From contig NZ_CP058910.1 in the NCBI RefSeq assembly GCF_013415885.1, positions 2,356,001 through 2,420,000 of the forward strand: a DNA stretch of 64,000 nt. The letters run 5' to 3'. Shown in pieces: positions 17,508-27,378 of the stretch (position 1 is its first letter; every line of letters begins with the position of its first letter). The translations under genes and the position numbers were made by a program. This DNA is from Halosimplex rubrum (GTDB lineage: Archaea; Halobacteriota; Halobacteria; Halobacteriales; Haloarculaceae). Below the pieces are notes generated by a model, which saw only the letters and a list, made by a program, of their open reading frames with translations, did not search any database and was not told the origin of the DNA.

Positions 17508-18227
17508 TCAGTCTCCGCCGTACAGCGCCGCGGCGCGCTCGCCGAGCGGTCCCGGTCGCTGTCGTCCGGTCACGGCGTCCAGCAGTTCGCCGTCGGCGAA
17601 GAAGGCGACCGCGGGCGCGGCGTTGACCTCGTTCTCGCGGCAGAACTCCGGACAGGCCTCGCCGTCGAGTCCGGCGACGGCGGCGTCGTCGGGCAGCGCC
17701 GCGAGTATCCCGTCGAGCTCCGACTTCGTCGCCTCGCAGGGCTCGCAGCGGCGCTTCCAGACGGTCACGACCGCGCGGTCGTGCTCGGCGACGAACTCGC
17801 GCCAGGTGTCGTCGTCGAGTTCGTCGAGCGCCTCCGGTACCGGCGACTCCGGCCCGACTTCGACGACGATCCCGGCCATCTCGGTGCGCTCGGCGACGCC
17901 GTAGCCGTCGAGGTGGGCCGACAGCGCGAGGTAGGTCGCGAACTCCTCGCGACTGATCCCGAGGTCGTCGACGCGGTCGGCGGCCGCCTCGGCCGAGGGG
18001 AGGTCGAACGCGTCGGCGACCGACTCGTGGAACTCCGCCTCGCTCAGGTCCAGGTACGTGTCGAGGTAGACGTGCCGGCGGTGCTCGAAGTCCTCCGTGG
18101 TGGTTATCCCGTCGGTCGATTCGTCGTGGTCGAGGACGCCCTCGGCGACGAGTCGGTCGATGTGGGCGTCGACGGTCGACTCGTCCATCGCGGGCGCGTC
18201 GGTCGACTCGTCGGGTGCTCCTGCCAT
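17508..18227 (-). CDS. thioredoxin-fold protein in the liv operon
   Basis: A 239-residue protein with a C-terminal thioredoxin fold (about 125-239): the active site C-E-P-C at Cys161/Cys164 within VTVWKRRCEPCE and a cis-proline segment NAAPAVAFF. The N-terminal 120 residues are acidic and mainly helical and match no family I know. There is no signal peptide, so it is likely cytoplasmic. It starts 2 bases after livF ends and is the last gene of that operon, suggesting a redox or regulatory partner for the transporter or its substrate pathway. The role is inferred from context only. Confidence 0.8.
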   Translation of the reverse strand: MAGAPDESTDAPAMDESTVDAHIDRLVAEGVLDHDESTDGITTTEDFEHRRHVYLDTYLDLSEAEFHESVADAFDLPSAEAAADRVDDLGISREEFATYLALSAHLDGYGVAERTEMAGIVVEVGPESPVPEALDELDDDTWREFVAEHDRAVVTVWKRRCEPCEATKSELDGILAALPDDAAVAGLDGEACPEFCRENEVNAAPAVAFFADGELLDAVTGRQRPGPLGERAAALYGGD

Positions 18228-18229
18228 CG

Positions 18230-18969
18230 TTAGACCCCCAGGTACCGCTCGCGCGTCTCGTCGTCCTCGCGCAGTTCGTCGGCGGTGCCCTCGAAGACGA
18301 CGCCGCCCTGGTCGACGACGTAACACCGGTCGGCGATCTTCATCGCCGCGACGGCGTTCTGCTCGACCAGCAGGACGGTCGTCCCCTCCTCGCGGATCCG
18401 CTCGATGGCGCCCTCGACGGTCTCGATGATCTGCGGGGCCAACCCCTCGTAGGGCTCGTCGAGCATCAGCAGGTCGGTGCTCTGCTTGAGCGCCCGCGCG
18501 ATGGCGAGCATCTGCTGTTCGCCGCCCGAGAGGGTGCCGGCGAGCTGGTTCTGGCGCTCGGCCAGCCGGGGGAAGTCCTCCAGGATCTGCTCGATAGACT
18601 GGCCCTCGTGTTCGAACTGCAGGTCGCGGCCGACCGTGTTCGAGCGGTTCTGGACCACGTCGGCCAGATGGAGGTTCTCCTCGACGGTGAGGTTGCCGAA
18701 CACCCGCCGCTCCTCGGGAACGTGCGAGATACCGAGCACGGAGATGTCTTCGGTCTCCATGTCGGTGATATCTCGACCCTTGTACGTGACCGTCCCCTCG
18801 CGGACTTCCGGGGGGCGGGCGCCGGCGATGCTGCGGAGCGTCGTCGTCTTGCCGGCGCCGTTGCGGCCCAGCAGCGCGCAGATCTCGCCCTCCTCGACGC
18901 GCATGGACACGTCGCGGAGGATGTGAGACTGGCCGTAGTAGCTCTCGACGCCGTCGATTTCGAGCAGGC

Positions 18970-18973
<4 letters not shown>
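18230..18973 (-). CDS. livF: ABC transporter ATPase, LivF type
   Basis: A 247-residue ATP-binding subunit of the branched-chain amino acid/amide uptake class. It carries Walker A GRNGAGKT (about 36-43), the ABC signature LSGGEQQ, Walker B LLMLDEP and the switch histidine-equivalent region LLVEQN typical of LivF, where the usual H-loop His is replaced by Gln. It starts at a GTG whose bases overlap the livG stop codon (GTGA), indicating translational coupling. The substrate class (amino acids, urea or amides) cannot be settled from the ATPase. Confidence 0.9.
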
Positions 18974-19727
<754 letters not shown>

Positions 19728-19731
<4 letters not shown>

Positions 19732-20852
19732 CGGTCGTCACCCCCCAGCGCATCGGCGACGCGCTCGCGGATCCACCCGAGCCCGCCCCAGATGCCGTCG
19801 GGCAATACGACGACGACGGCGACGAACACGAGCCCGAGGATCATGTGCCAGAAGTCGCCGATCCCCGGCATCCCGCTGACGATGTTCGCGACGTACATGT
19901 AGACGCCGGCGCCGAGCAGCGGGCCGAACAGCGAGCCGACGCCGCCCAGCACCGTCATGATGACGACCTCGCCGCTGATCGTCCAGTTGAGCGTGTTCTC
20001 GATCGGGACGAACGACCGCTGGACGACGTAGAGGCTGCCGGCGACGCCGGCGAACGCCCCCGAGATGACGAAGGCCATCAGCTTGTAGCGCCAGACGTTC
20101 AGGCCGACGAACTCCGCGCGCTGTTCGTTCTCGCGGATCGCCCGCAGGACGACGCCGTACGGGGAGTTGAGGATGCGGTTGGCGACGACGACCGCCAGGA
20201 CCGTGGCGAGGCCGACGAAGACGTACATCCAGGTCCCGACCAGCGCGTCGGGGACGACCGCGACCTCCGCACCGAGGGGCAGAAAGCCCAGCAGCGGGTC
20301 GACCGCGACCTCGTTGAACCCGTTCTCGCCGCCGGTGAGCCACCCGAGCGGCGACAGGAAGACGTAGTAGATCATCTGTCCGAACGCCAGCGTGAGGATG
20401 GCGAAGTAGATGCCGCCCCTGCGCAGGGAGATCCAGCCGATGACCCACGCGAACAGGACCGCCGTGGTCGTCCCCACGAGGATCATCGCGATGGGACTGC
20501 CGGTCACGTTCGCGCTGAGGATGCCCGCCGCGTAGGCGGCCGTCCCCCAGAAGATCGCGTGGCCGAACGACAGCAGGCCCGTAAAGCCCAGCAGGAGGTC
20601 GTAGCCGACCGCGAAGATCCCCCAGATGAGCGCCAGCGTGACCAGGCTCCGGTACCAGATGTACTGGGTCGGTACCCCGAGCATCTCGGGGACGACGACC
20701 AGGGCCAGCGGCGCGAGGAAGACGGCGAGGAACGTGATGACGGCCGTCGTCACCTCGCGCTCGCGGACGGCGTTCCAGCGGTCGTACAGCGAGGGCGAGC
20801 GGTCGACGTCGGCCGGTTCGCCCGCCTCGGCGGAGTTGACCTCGTCGCTCAT
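19728..20852 (-). CDS. livM: ABC transporter permease, LivM type
   Basis: A 374-residue permease with about ten membrane helices and the usual LivM features: GYDLLLGFTGLLSFGHAIFW in the N-terminal half and LNVWRYKLMAFVISGAFAGVAGSLY in the cytoplasmic EAA-like loop that contacts the ATPases. The first 35 residues are a charged cytoplasmic extension. The ATG at 20852 overlaps the livH stop codon (ATGA), which fixes the start. Confidence 0.92.
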
Positions 20853-21838
20853 GCCGACACCTCCTCGGATCCGAGCAGCCCCTGGGGCCGCGTGAGCAGG
20901 ACGACGACCGCGAGCGCGTAGATACCCACCTGCGCCCAGGGGGTGAAGTTGACCTGGAACCCGCCGACCCCGAGCGTCCCGAGCGAGATGAGCGTCACCT
21001 GTACCATGCCGATGAGCGTCCCGCCCAGCACGGCGCCGCGGATCGAGCCGACGCCGCCGATGACGACGGTGAGAAAGGCGGGGACGAGGATCGTCATCCC
21101 GATCTCCGGGTTGATGTTCTGCAGCGGGCCGCCGACGACGCCGGCGATGCCGGCCAGCGCCGCGCCGATGCCGAACATCACGAGGTACGGGCGCGTGATC
21201 TTGATACCGAGCAGGCGGACCATCTCGGGGTCGCGCGTCCCGGCCTTGACGACGAGGCCGAAGTCGGTGTACTCGACGATGGCGTAGACGGCGATCACCA
21301 GTGCCGCCGTGATGGCGATGACCCAGAGCCGCCAGACGTTGATCGTCACGTCCGACAGCGGGACGCCGATCGGCCCCGTCATCGGCAGGAGGCCGAACGC
21401 GGAGGTCGGCACCTCGTAGCCGTAGGTCCGGGGGCCGATCAGCGCGTGGATGACCTCCTGGACGACGATGGCCAGCCCGAAGGTGACGAGGATCTGGTCG
21501 GTGTCGGGCCGGTCGTAGAACGGTCGCGCGACGAACCGCTCCATGGCGAGGCCGACGACGAAGACGAACACGGGGACGATGACGAGCGCGGCGAAAAAGC
21601 CCCACTCCAGTCCCAGCGTGGGATACCCCCACTCGGCGAGCTTCCCGTTCGATATCGAGATCTCCTGTGTGATGAGCAAGCCGGCGTAGGCGCCGACGAC
21701 GAACAGGGCGCCGTGGGCGAAGTTGACGAACTTGAGCGTCCCGAGGATGATCGACAGCCCGATCGCCAGCAGGACGTAGATGGCGCCGGTCTGGAGGCCG
21801 TTGACGAGCAAGACGATCAGGTCGCCGACGACGCTCAC
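20849..21838 (-). CDS. livH: ABC transporter permease, LivH type
   Basis: A 329-residue permease with about eight membrane helices; LNGLQTGAIYVLLAIGLSIILG and KFVNFAHGALFVVGAY are the conserved LivH N-terminus. It forms the membrane channel with LivM. It begins at GTG 21838, whose GTGA sequence overlaps the stop codon of a short upstream ORF; this suggests translation starts by coupling, since no TATA box lies at leaderless distance from the GTG. Confidence 0.92.
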   Translation of the reverse strand: MSVVGDLIVLLVNGLQTGAIYVLLAIGLSIILGTLKFVNFAHGALFVVGAYAGLLITQEISISNGKLAEWGYPTLGLEWGFFAALVIVPVFVFVVGLAMERFVARPFYDRPDTDQILVTFGLAIVVQEVIHALIGPRTYGYEVPTSAFGLLPMTGPIGVPLSDVTINVWRLWVIAITAALVIAVYAIVEYTDFGLVVKAGTRDPEMVRLLGIKITRPYLVMFGIGAALAGIAGVVGGPLQNINPEIGMTILVPAFLTVVIGGVGSIRGAVLGGTLIGMVQVTLISLGTLGVGGFQVNFTPWAQVGIYALAVVVLLTRPQGLLGSEEVSA

Positions 21839-21942
21839 TCGCCGGTCACCTCGGTTGGGACCGGCCGTTCGGGGCGCCGTTGGTCTCCGCTCGGCGCCCG
21901 ACGGCGGTGGCGGTCGGTGTTTTGGGTGTGATTGTCACTCAT
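21835..21942 (-). CDS. 35-codon leader ORF coupled to livH
   Basis: From the ATG at 21942 the frame encodes MSDNHTQNTDRHRRR and a further 20 polar residues, then stops in the four bases GTGA that also start livH. A TATA-like box at about 21967-21978 puts the transcription start only a few bases before this ATG. The peptide is hydrophilic, His/Arg/Pro-rich and resembles no family I know. It may be a small protein, or simply a leader whose translation delivers ribosomes to livH. The evidence is positional, not homology. Confidence 0.55.
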   Translation of the reverse strand: MSDNHTQNTDRHRRRAPSGDQRRPERPVPTEVTGE

Positions 21943-21966
21943 TCTGTGTAGAGGGTCCGGGAATCA

Positions 21967-21978
21967 CGTACATAACTG
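21967..21978 (-). promoter_or_regulatory. TATA-like box for the leader ORF and livHMGF
   Basis: The minus strand reads CAGTTATGTACG, about 30 bases before the leader ATG at 21942. It makes livHMGF a transcription unit separable from livK upstream. Confidence 0.45.
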
Positions 21979-22000
21979 TAGGGCCTAGTCGCGCGGGGGC

Positions 22001-23371
22001 TCACTCCTCGTCGCCGTAGTCGCCGAGTTCGCACTCCGCGGCGGGGCCCTCGTCGCAGCCGTAGCCCACGTCCTCGCGCGGGGTGATGTCGACGATCTCG
22101 AAGAACTGGCCGTCGCCCTGTTCGGACTCGGGGAGTCCGCGGACGACCGGGATCGCCCGCTGGGCCTGGTGGTCGCAGGCGCGCATCGTCTCCTCGTTCA
22201 TGCCGATGTTGTCGTACTCGTACCCTTCGAGCTCGCGGATGACCTCCGGCGGGTAGAACGTGCCCGCCCGTTCGACGGCGGCGGCGTACTGGAGCGTCCC
22301 GGAGTAGGCGAGCTGTGCCGGTCCCGAGGGGACCCGGCCGTCGTACTCCTCGCCGAAGAACTCCGTGAAGGTGTTCGAGGGCTCGTTGTCGATCTGGGAG
22401 TCCCACGCGATGGTCCCGAAGATCCCGCCGATCGCGTTGCTCGCGGCCTCGGCCATCGGCCGGTTGTACAGCGGCATCACGATCTCCATGTCCTCGTCGA
22501 TACCGGCGTCGATGGCGTCGGTCAGCGAGTTCGCCCCGTCGAGGCCGTAGTGGTCGAGGAACAGCACGTCCGCCCCGGAACTCTGGGCCTCCGAGAGGTA
22601 CGACGAGAAGTCGCTGGTGTCCAGCGGCGTCGCGACGCTGTCGACCTCCTCCCAGCCGGCGTCCTCGAGGAACATCCGCATCGACGACTGGACCGTCTGG
22701 CCCCACGAGTAGTCCGCGTACAGCTGGTAGAACGTCAGGTCGTCGCCGTACTCGTCGGTGAGGACCGGCGTCAGCGCCTGGCCGGTCATGTAGGCGTTGA
22801 ACATCTCCCGGAAGCTGTAGCGGACGCAGTCCCCGCCGGTCGTGTCGTCCGAGTGGGTGAGACAGCAGGTGAACATCACCTTCTCGCGCTGGGCGAGCCC
22901 CTGCTGGGCGATGGCGACCGCCGAGGAGGAGCCGCCCGCGAACATGATAACGCCGTCGCGGTCGATCATCCGGGAGGCCGACTGCTCGGCGGTCGAGGCG
23001 TCGGTCGCGGTGTCGCCCTCGACGTAGTCGATCTCGTAGCCGAGGACGCCGTCGCCCGACAGGTCGTCCCACTCGTCGACCCAGCCGCCGCCGTTGTTGA
23101 GGTGGTCGACCGCGAGCTCGTAGGCGCGCAGTTCGTCCTCCCCTTCCGAGGAGTACGGTCCCGACGTGGGGACGTTGAACCCGAACGTCGCGGTGTCGCC
23201 CTCGATCGGGAAGTTCCCGAGCGAGGGGTAGTCGGTACCGTCACCGCCACCGCCGTCGCCGCCGTCGCCGCCTTCGGTACACCCCGCCAGCCCGGTGAGA
23301 CCGACGGCACCCGCCGCGCCCGCTCGTTTCATCAACCCACGCCGCGACACTGTACTGTCATCGTGTGACAT
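22001..23371 (-). CDS. livK: substrate-binding lipoprotein of the liv-type ABC transporter
   Basis: A 456-residue periplasmic-binding-type protein. The N-terminus has a twin-arginine signal (SRRGLMKRAG) and a lipobox LTGLAGC, so it is exported folded and lipid-anchored, then a Gly/Asp-rich linker. The body has the two-lobe Leu/Ile/Val-binding fold: FGFNVPTSGPYSSEGEDELR at the start, GVIMFAGGSSSAVA and DVLFLDHYGLDGAN. The ligand is unknown; the family also binds amides, urea and aromatic acids. It precedes livHMGF on the same strand and has a strong promoter of its own, consistent with extra binding protein being needed. Confidence 0.9.
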   Translation of the reverse strand: MSHDDSTVSRRGLMKRAGAAGAVGLTGLAGCTEGGDGGDGGGGDGTDYPSLGNFPIEGDTATFGFNVPTSGPYSSEGEDELRAYELAVDHLNNGGGWVDEWDDLSGDGVLGYEIDYVEGDTATDASTAEQSASRMIDRDGVIMFAGGSSSAVAIAQQGLAQREKVMFTCCLTHSDDTTGGDCVRYSFREMFNAYMTGQALTPVLTDEYGDDLTFYQLYADYSWGQTVQSSMRMFLEDAGWEEVDSVATPLDTSDFSSYLSEAQSSGADVLFLDHYGLDGANSLTDAIDAGIDEDMEIVMPLYNRPMAEAASNAIGGIFGTIAWDSQIDNEPSNTFTEFFGEEYDGRVPSGPAQLAYSGTLQYAAAVERAGTFYPPEVIRELEGYEYDNIGMNEETMRACDHQAQRAIPVVRGLPESEQGDGQFFEIVDITPREDVGYGCDEGPAAECELGDYGDEE

Positions 23372-23408
23372 GCTCTATCAGGGGATGACCTCCCTCATAA
23401 TAGTTGTG

Positions 23409-23422
23409 CATAATTATAAAAA
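23409..23422 (-). promoter_or_regulatory. strong TATA box for livK
   Basis: The minus strand reads TTTTTATAATTATG, the most AT-rich promoter core in the window, predicting transcription about 15-20 bases before the livK ATG at 23371. Confidence 0.6.
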
Positions 23423-23428
23423 GTGACA

Positions 23429-23450
23429 GGCGAACGGCGTTCGGTTCGCC
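23429..23450. promoter_or_regulatory. inverted repeat just upstream of the livK TATA box
   Basis: GGCGAAC and GTTCGCC form perfect 7-base arms around an 8-base centre. It lies directly upstream of the TATA box on the coding strand of livK, where archaeal activators usually bind. Confidence 0.4.
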
Positions 23451-23661
23451 GTGTTCGGACCGATCGATACCTTCGTGGGAAAGTGTACCGACGGCGCCGC
23501 TGGCCGGTGTCTCGAACCGGATCCGTCGCCGCCGAGGAAGGCGTCCCGGGGTCGTCCCGCCCGGTCCGTCGCGGGTGCAGACGGCGAGCCGGGCGGTACG
23601 TTTATCAGTCGCCCGCCGGAGCCACCGGTAGGACGCGGTTCCCGCCGTCCACCCTCCACGC

Positions 23662-24630
23662 ATGTCCGCCATCGAGATATCGAACCTGACCAAGCGATTC
23701 GGTGACGTGACCGCCCTCGACGACCTGTCCTTCTCGGTCCCGGAGGGCGAGATATTCGGCTTTCTCGGCCCGAACGGCGCCGGCAAGTCGACGACGATCA
23801 ACATCCTGCTCGGGTTCACCCAGCCCTCCGCCGGGTCGACCCGCGTGTTCGGCCACGACGCCCGGGCCGAGAGCAAGGCGATCCGCCAGCGCACCGGCGC
23901 CCTGCTGGAGGGCTACGGCGTCTACGAGCGGATCACCGCCCGCGAACACGTCGAGCGGGCCATCCGCGCGAAGGGCGCCGACGACGACCCCGACGCGGTC
24001 CTCGAACGCGTCGGCATCCCCGAGGCCGCCGACCGGAAGGCCGGCGGCTTCTCGAAGGGGATGCGCCAGCGGATGGCCATCGGCATGGCGCTGGTCGGCG
24101 ACCCCGACCTGCTCGTGCTCGACGAGCCGTCGACGGGACTGGACCCCAACGGCACCCGCGAGCTGCGCGACGTGATCCGCGAGGAGAACAGACGGGGCGC
24201 GACCGTCTTCTTCTCCAGCCACCTCATCGACCAGGTCGAGGCCGTCTGCGACCGCGTCGGCATCCTCAAGGACGGGAAGATGGTCACCGAGGGCAGCGTC
24301 GCCGACCTCCGAGCGCAACTGGACGCCGCGACCGTCACCGTCACCGTCGAGCGGGCGGCCCCCGAGTCGCTGCTCTCCGAGATCCGCGGGATCGACGGCG
24401 TCGAGGAGGTCGAGGCGACCGACAACCAGGTCCTCGTCTCGGCCCGGGGCGGCGACGCGAAGCTCCGGGCGCTCAACGCGGTAGAGCGGGCCGGCGTCGG
24501 CTTCGCGGACTTCACCACCGACGACCCCTCGCTGGAGGAGATATTCGAGGTGGCGACGCTCGGCCCGCGGGAGGGCCGGGGGGACGGAAACCGGGACAGG
24601 GCCGAGGCGCCCGCGGAGGGAGAGGCATGA
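23662..24630 (+). CDS. ABC-2 type exporter ATPase
   Basis: A 322-residue ATPase of the DrrA/CcmA/NosF-like class. It has Walker A GPNGAGKS (about 36-43), the signature FSKGMRQRM, Walker B LLVLDEPSTGLDPNG and the H-loop FFSSHL. About 90 residues after the ATPase core form the small C-terminal regulatory domain common in this class. The gene overlaps the permease by four bases (ATGA), so the pair makes a simple two-gene exporter. A TATA-like CGTTTATC at about 23598-23605 would give a leader of roughly 30 bases. Confidence 0.9.
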   Translation: MSAIEISNLTKRFGDVTALDDLSFSVPEGEIFGFLGPNGAGKSTTINILLGFTQPSAGSTRVFGHDARAESKAIRQRTGALLEGYGVYERITAREHVERAIRAKGADDDPDAVLERVGIPEAADRKAGGFSKGMRQRMAIGMALVGDPDLLVLDEPSTGLDPNGTRELRDVIREENRRGATVFFSSHLIDQVEAVCDRVGILKDGKMVTEGSVADLRAQLDAATVTVTVERAAPESLLSEIRGIDGVEEVEATDNQVLVSARGGDAKLRALNAVERAGVGFADFTTDDPSLEEIFEVATLGPREGRGDGNRDRAEAPAEGEA

Positions 24631-25484
24631 CCTGGCGAACCGTCATGAACGACGACCTGCTGGGCGTCCGCCGGTCGCGGTTGGGCCAGGGCGTCGCGGC
24701 GACGATGTTCGCGTTCACCGCCGGTATCGCCATCCTCGTCGCGCTGGCGCACGTCTCGTCGCCGGGCGGCCAGGCGCCGACGTTCGACACCATCATGCTA
24801 CTCGTCGGCAGCATCCTCTCGGTGATCCTCCCGTTCATCGCGATGCTCGGCAGCTACGGGGCGATCATCCAGGAACGCGAGAGCGGGTCGGTCCGCTTTC
24901 TCCTCGGCCTGCCGAACTCCCGGTTCGACGCCTACCTGGGGAAGTACCTGAGTCGGTCGGTGCTGCTCTCGGCCGCGACGGCGCTCGGCCTCCTCGTCGT
25001 CGGCGCCGTCGGCTTCGGGGTCCTCCGCGAACCCGACGCCGTCGCCTTCCTCCTGTTCGTCGTCGCGACGCTGGCCTTTGGACTGCTGTTCGTCGGCGTC
25101 GGCCTCGCGCTCTCGGCGGTGCTGGACTCCGAGACGCAGGTCACGACCGGGATCATCAGCACCTACGTCCTCTTCCGCGGCCTGTGGCCCGTCATGCAGT
25201 GGGGCGGTCTCTACCTCACCCGCCCCGACGGCGAGCTGGGCCTTCGGCCGTACCCCGAGTGGTACTTCTACCTCGGCCGGCTCGACCCGCTGAACGCCTA
25301 CGTGAAGGTCGTGAACGTGCTGTTCAACGAGAACCTGTTCCACCCGCTGATCACCAACCCGCAGGGCGCCGAGGTCGACTACCTCGCCGTCTCGGAGTGG
25401 TACGCCGTCGCCGCGCTGGCCGTCTGGCTGGTCGTCGTCCCCGTCGTCGGCTATCTGCTGTTCGTGAACAAGGACGTGCTGTAG
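24627..25484 (+). CDS. ABC-2 type exporter permease
   Basis: A 285-residue membrane protein with about six helices, partner of the preceding ATPase. The sequence MNDDLLGVRRSRLGQG forms a cytoplasmic N-terminus. IIQERESGSVRFLLGLPNSR after the second helix is the amphipathic coupling motif seen in NosY/ABC-2 permeases, followed by YLGKYLSRS. Substrate unknown. The ATG overlaps the ATPase stop. The large external loop around DGELGLRPYPEWYFYLGRLD is unusual in length but seen in haloarchaeal homologues. Confidence 0.88.
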   Translation: MTWRTVMNDDLLGVRRSRLGQGVAATMFAFTAGIAILVALAHVSSPGGQAPTFDTIMLLVGSILSVILPFIAMLGSYGAIIQERESGSVRFLLGLPNSRFDAYLGKYLSRSVLLSAATALGLLVVGAVGFGVLREPDAVAFLLFVVATLAFGLLFVGVGLALSAVLDSETQVTTGIISTYVLFRGLWPVMQWGGLYLTRPDGELGLRPYPEWYFYLGRLDPLNAYVKVVNVLFNENLFHPLITNPQGAEVDYLAVSEWYAVAALAVWLVVVPVVGYLLFVNKDVL

Positions 25485-25521
25485 GGGACCCGACCACCCG
25501 ATCGCCGCCCGAGCGGTCCGG

Positions 25522-27222
25522 TCAGGCGACGCCGATCGACTCCCGGTAGCTCCCGTGGTGGCGCTCGAAGCGATCCATGATCTCGCCCATCGTCGCGTAG
25601 ACCTCGACCGCGTCGACGAGAGCGGGCATGACGTTCTCGTCGCTCTCGATGGCGTCGTCCAGCGCCGCGAGCGCGTCCTCGACCGCTTCGTCGTCGCGCT
25701 CGGCTTTCACTTCGGCGAGCCGCTCGCGCTGTCGCTCCTGGACTTCCTCGTCGACCCTGAGGGTCTCCGGTTCGGTGTCCTCCGCGACCGTGTAGGCGTT
25801 GACGCCGACGACGACCTCCGCCTCGGTCTCGACGCGCTCCTGGTACTCGTAGGCCGCGTCCCCGATCTCCCGGTGGAAGTACCCCTCGTCGATACCCGTC
25901 AGGACGCCCTCCCGCATCGACCCGTCGCCCATCTCCCTGATCGCCTCGATGTACTCCATGGCCTCGGCCTCGACCTCGTCGGTCAGCGCCTCGACGGCGA
26001 AGCTGCCGCCCAGCGGGTCGACGATGTCGGCGGCGCCCGACTCCTCGGCGATGATCTGCTGGGTGCGCAGGGCGACCCGCACCGCGTCCTCGCTGGGCAG
26101 CGCCAGCGCCTCGTCGAAGCTGTTGGTGTGGAGGCTCTGGGTCCCGCCCAGCACGCCCGCCAGCGCCTGGATCGTCACCCGGACGACGTTGTTCAGCGGC
26201 TGCTGGGCGGTCAGCGACTGCCCCGCCGTCTGGGTGTGGAACTTCATCGCCTTGCTGGCGTCGGCCTCGGCGCCGTACCACTCCGCCAGCAGGTTCGCCC
26301 AGATCCGTCGGCCGGCGCGGAACTTCGCGACCTCCTCGAAGATGGAGTTGTGGGAGTTGAAGAAAAAGGAGAGCTGGGGGGCGAACTCGTCGACGGCCAG
26401 CCCGCGCTCGCGGCAGGCCTCGACGTAGGCCAGCCCGTCGGCCAGCGTGAAGGCCAGTTCCTGAATCGCCGTCGATCCGGCCTCGCGGATGTGATAGCCC
26501 GAGACCGAGATCGGTTTGAACTTCGGCGTCTCCTCGACGGCGAACTCGACGGTGTCGACGACGATATCCAGCGAGGGACGGGGCGGGACGACCCACTCCT
26601 TCTGGGCGATGAACTCCTTGAGCATGTCGTTCTGGAGGGTGCCGCGGATCTCCTCGCGGGGGACGCCCTGCTGGTCGGCGATGGCGACGTACATCGCGTA
26701 GATCACCGGTGCGCTGGGGTTGATCGTGAACGAGGTGGAGACCTCCCCCACGTCGATGCCGTCGAAGATGATCTCCATGTCCCGCAGCGTGTCGACGGCG
26801 ACGCCCTCCCGGCCGACCTCGCCGTCGCTCATCGGGTCGTCCGAGTCGAGCCCCATCAGCGACGGCATGTCGAAGGCCGTCGACAGGCCGGTCTGGCCCT
26901 CCTCGATGAGATAGTGAAACCGCTCGTTGGTCTCGCTCGGCGTCCCGAAGCCGGCGAACTGCCGCATCGTCCACGTGCGCCCGCGGTACATCGTCGGGTA
27001 GACGCCGCGAGTGTAGGGCGGCTCGCCCGGGAACCCCAGGTCCGCCTCGTAGTCCAGGTCCGCCACGTCCTCGGGGGTGTAGAGGCGGTCGACCTCGTGG
27101 TTCGACACCGTCGCGAACCGCTCGGCGCGCTCGCCGTAGCCGTCGAGGGCGGGTTCGAGTCGCTCGGCTTCCCACTCCTCGCGGGACTCTCGGATCGCGG
27201 CGAGGTCCTCGTCGTCGAACAT
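25522..27222 (-). CDS. mcmA: methylmalonyl-CoA mutase, catalytic subunit without B12 domain
   Basis: A 566-residue TIM-barrel subunit of methylmalonyl-CoA mutase, interconverting methylmalonyl-CoA and succinyl-CoA. Substrate-barrel motifs are clear: YRGRTWTMRQFAGFGTPSET, STAFDMPSLMGLDSDDP and GTQSLHTNSFDEAL. It ends after the linker and lacks the D-x-H-x-x-G cobalamin-binding domain, so a separate small subunit, not in this window, must supply it; this split is usual in archaea. The ATG at 27222 is chosen over 27249 because the TATA-like box at 27246-27255 overlaps the longer start. Confidence 0.93.
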   Translation of the reverse strand: MFDDEDLAAIRESREEWEAERLEPALDGYGERAERFATVSNHEVDRLYTPEDVADLDYEADLGFPGEPPYTRGVYPTMYRGRTWTMRQFAGFGTPSETNERFHYLIEEGQTGLSTAFDMPSLMGLDSDDPMSDGEVGREGVAVDTLRDMEIIFDGIDVGEVSTSFTINPSAPVIYAMYVAIADQQGVPREEIRGTLQNDMLKEFIAQKEWVVPPRPSLDIVVDTVEFAVEETPKFKPISVSGYHIREAGSTAIQELAFTLADGLAYVEACRERGLAVDEFAPQLSFFFNSHNSIFEEVAKFRAGRRIWANLLAEWYGAEADASKAMKFHTQTAGQSLTAQQPLNNVVRVTIQALAGVLGGTQSLHTNSFDEALALPSEDAVRVALRTQQIIAEESGAADIVDPLGGSFAVEALTDEVEAEAMEYIEAIREMGDGSMREGVLTGIDEGYFHREIGDAAYEYQERVETEAEVVVGVNAYTVAEDTEPETLRVDEEVQERQRERLAEVKAERDDEAVEDALAALDDAIESDENVMPALVDAVEVYATMGEIMDRFERHHGSYRESIGVA

Positions 27223-27245
27223 GCTCGCAAATATTGCCGGAGTGC

Positions 27246-27255
27246 GCATAAGGGT
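27246..27255 (-). promoter_or_regulatory. TATA-like box for mcmA
   Basis: The minus strand reads ACCCTTATGC, about 28 bases before the ATG at 27222 and overlapping the alternative upstream ATG, which argues against the longer protein. Confidence 0.5.
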
Positions 27256-27378
27256 TCGGGCGACGGCGACCCCGCGGTCGTGCGCTCGAATCGTCGGCGG
27301 CGCTCAGTAGTGACCCATCAGCCCCTGCTGGCGGGCGCGCGGCGGAGTGACGACGGCGCGAAAACGGCGCCGACCCGC

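Noticed and set aside
27304-27378. A 24-codon in-frame continuation after the stop of the CBS/ParB-like gene, ending QQGLMGHY
   Set aside because: Open frames of this length are common at this GC content, and the TGA at 27379 follows a plausible C-terminus. No evidence for readthrough.
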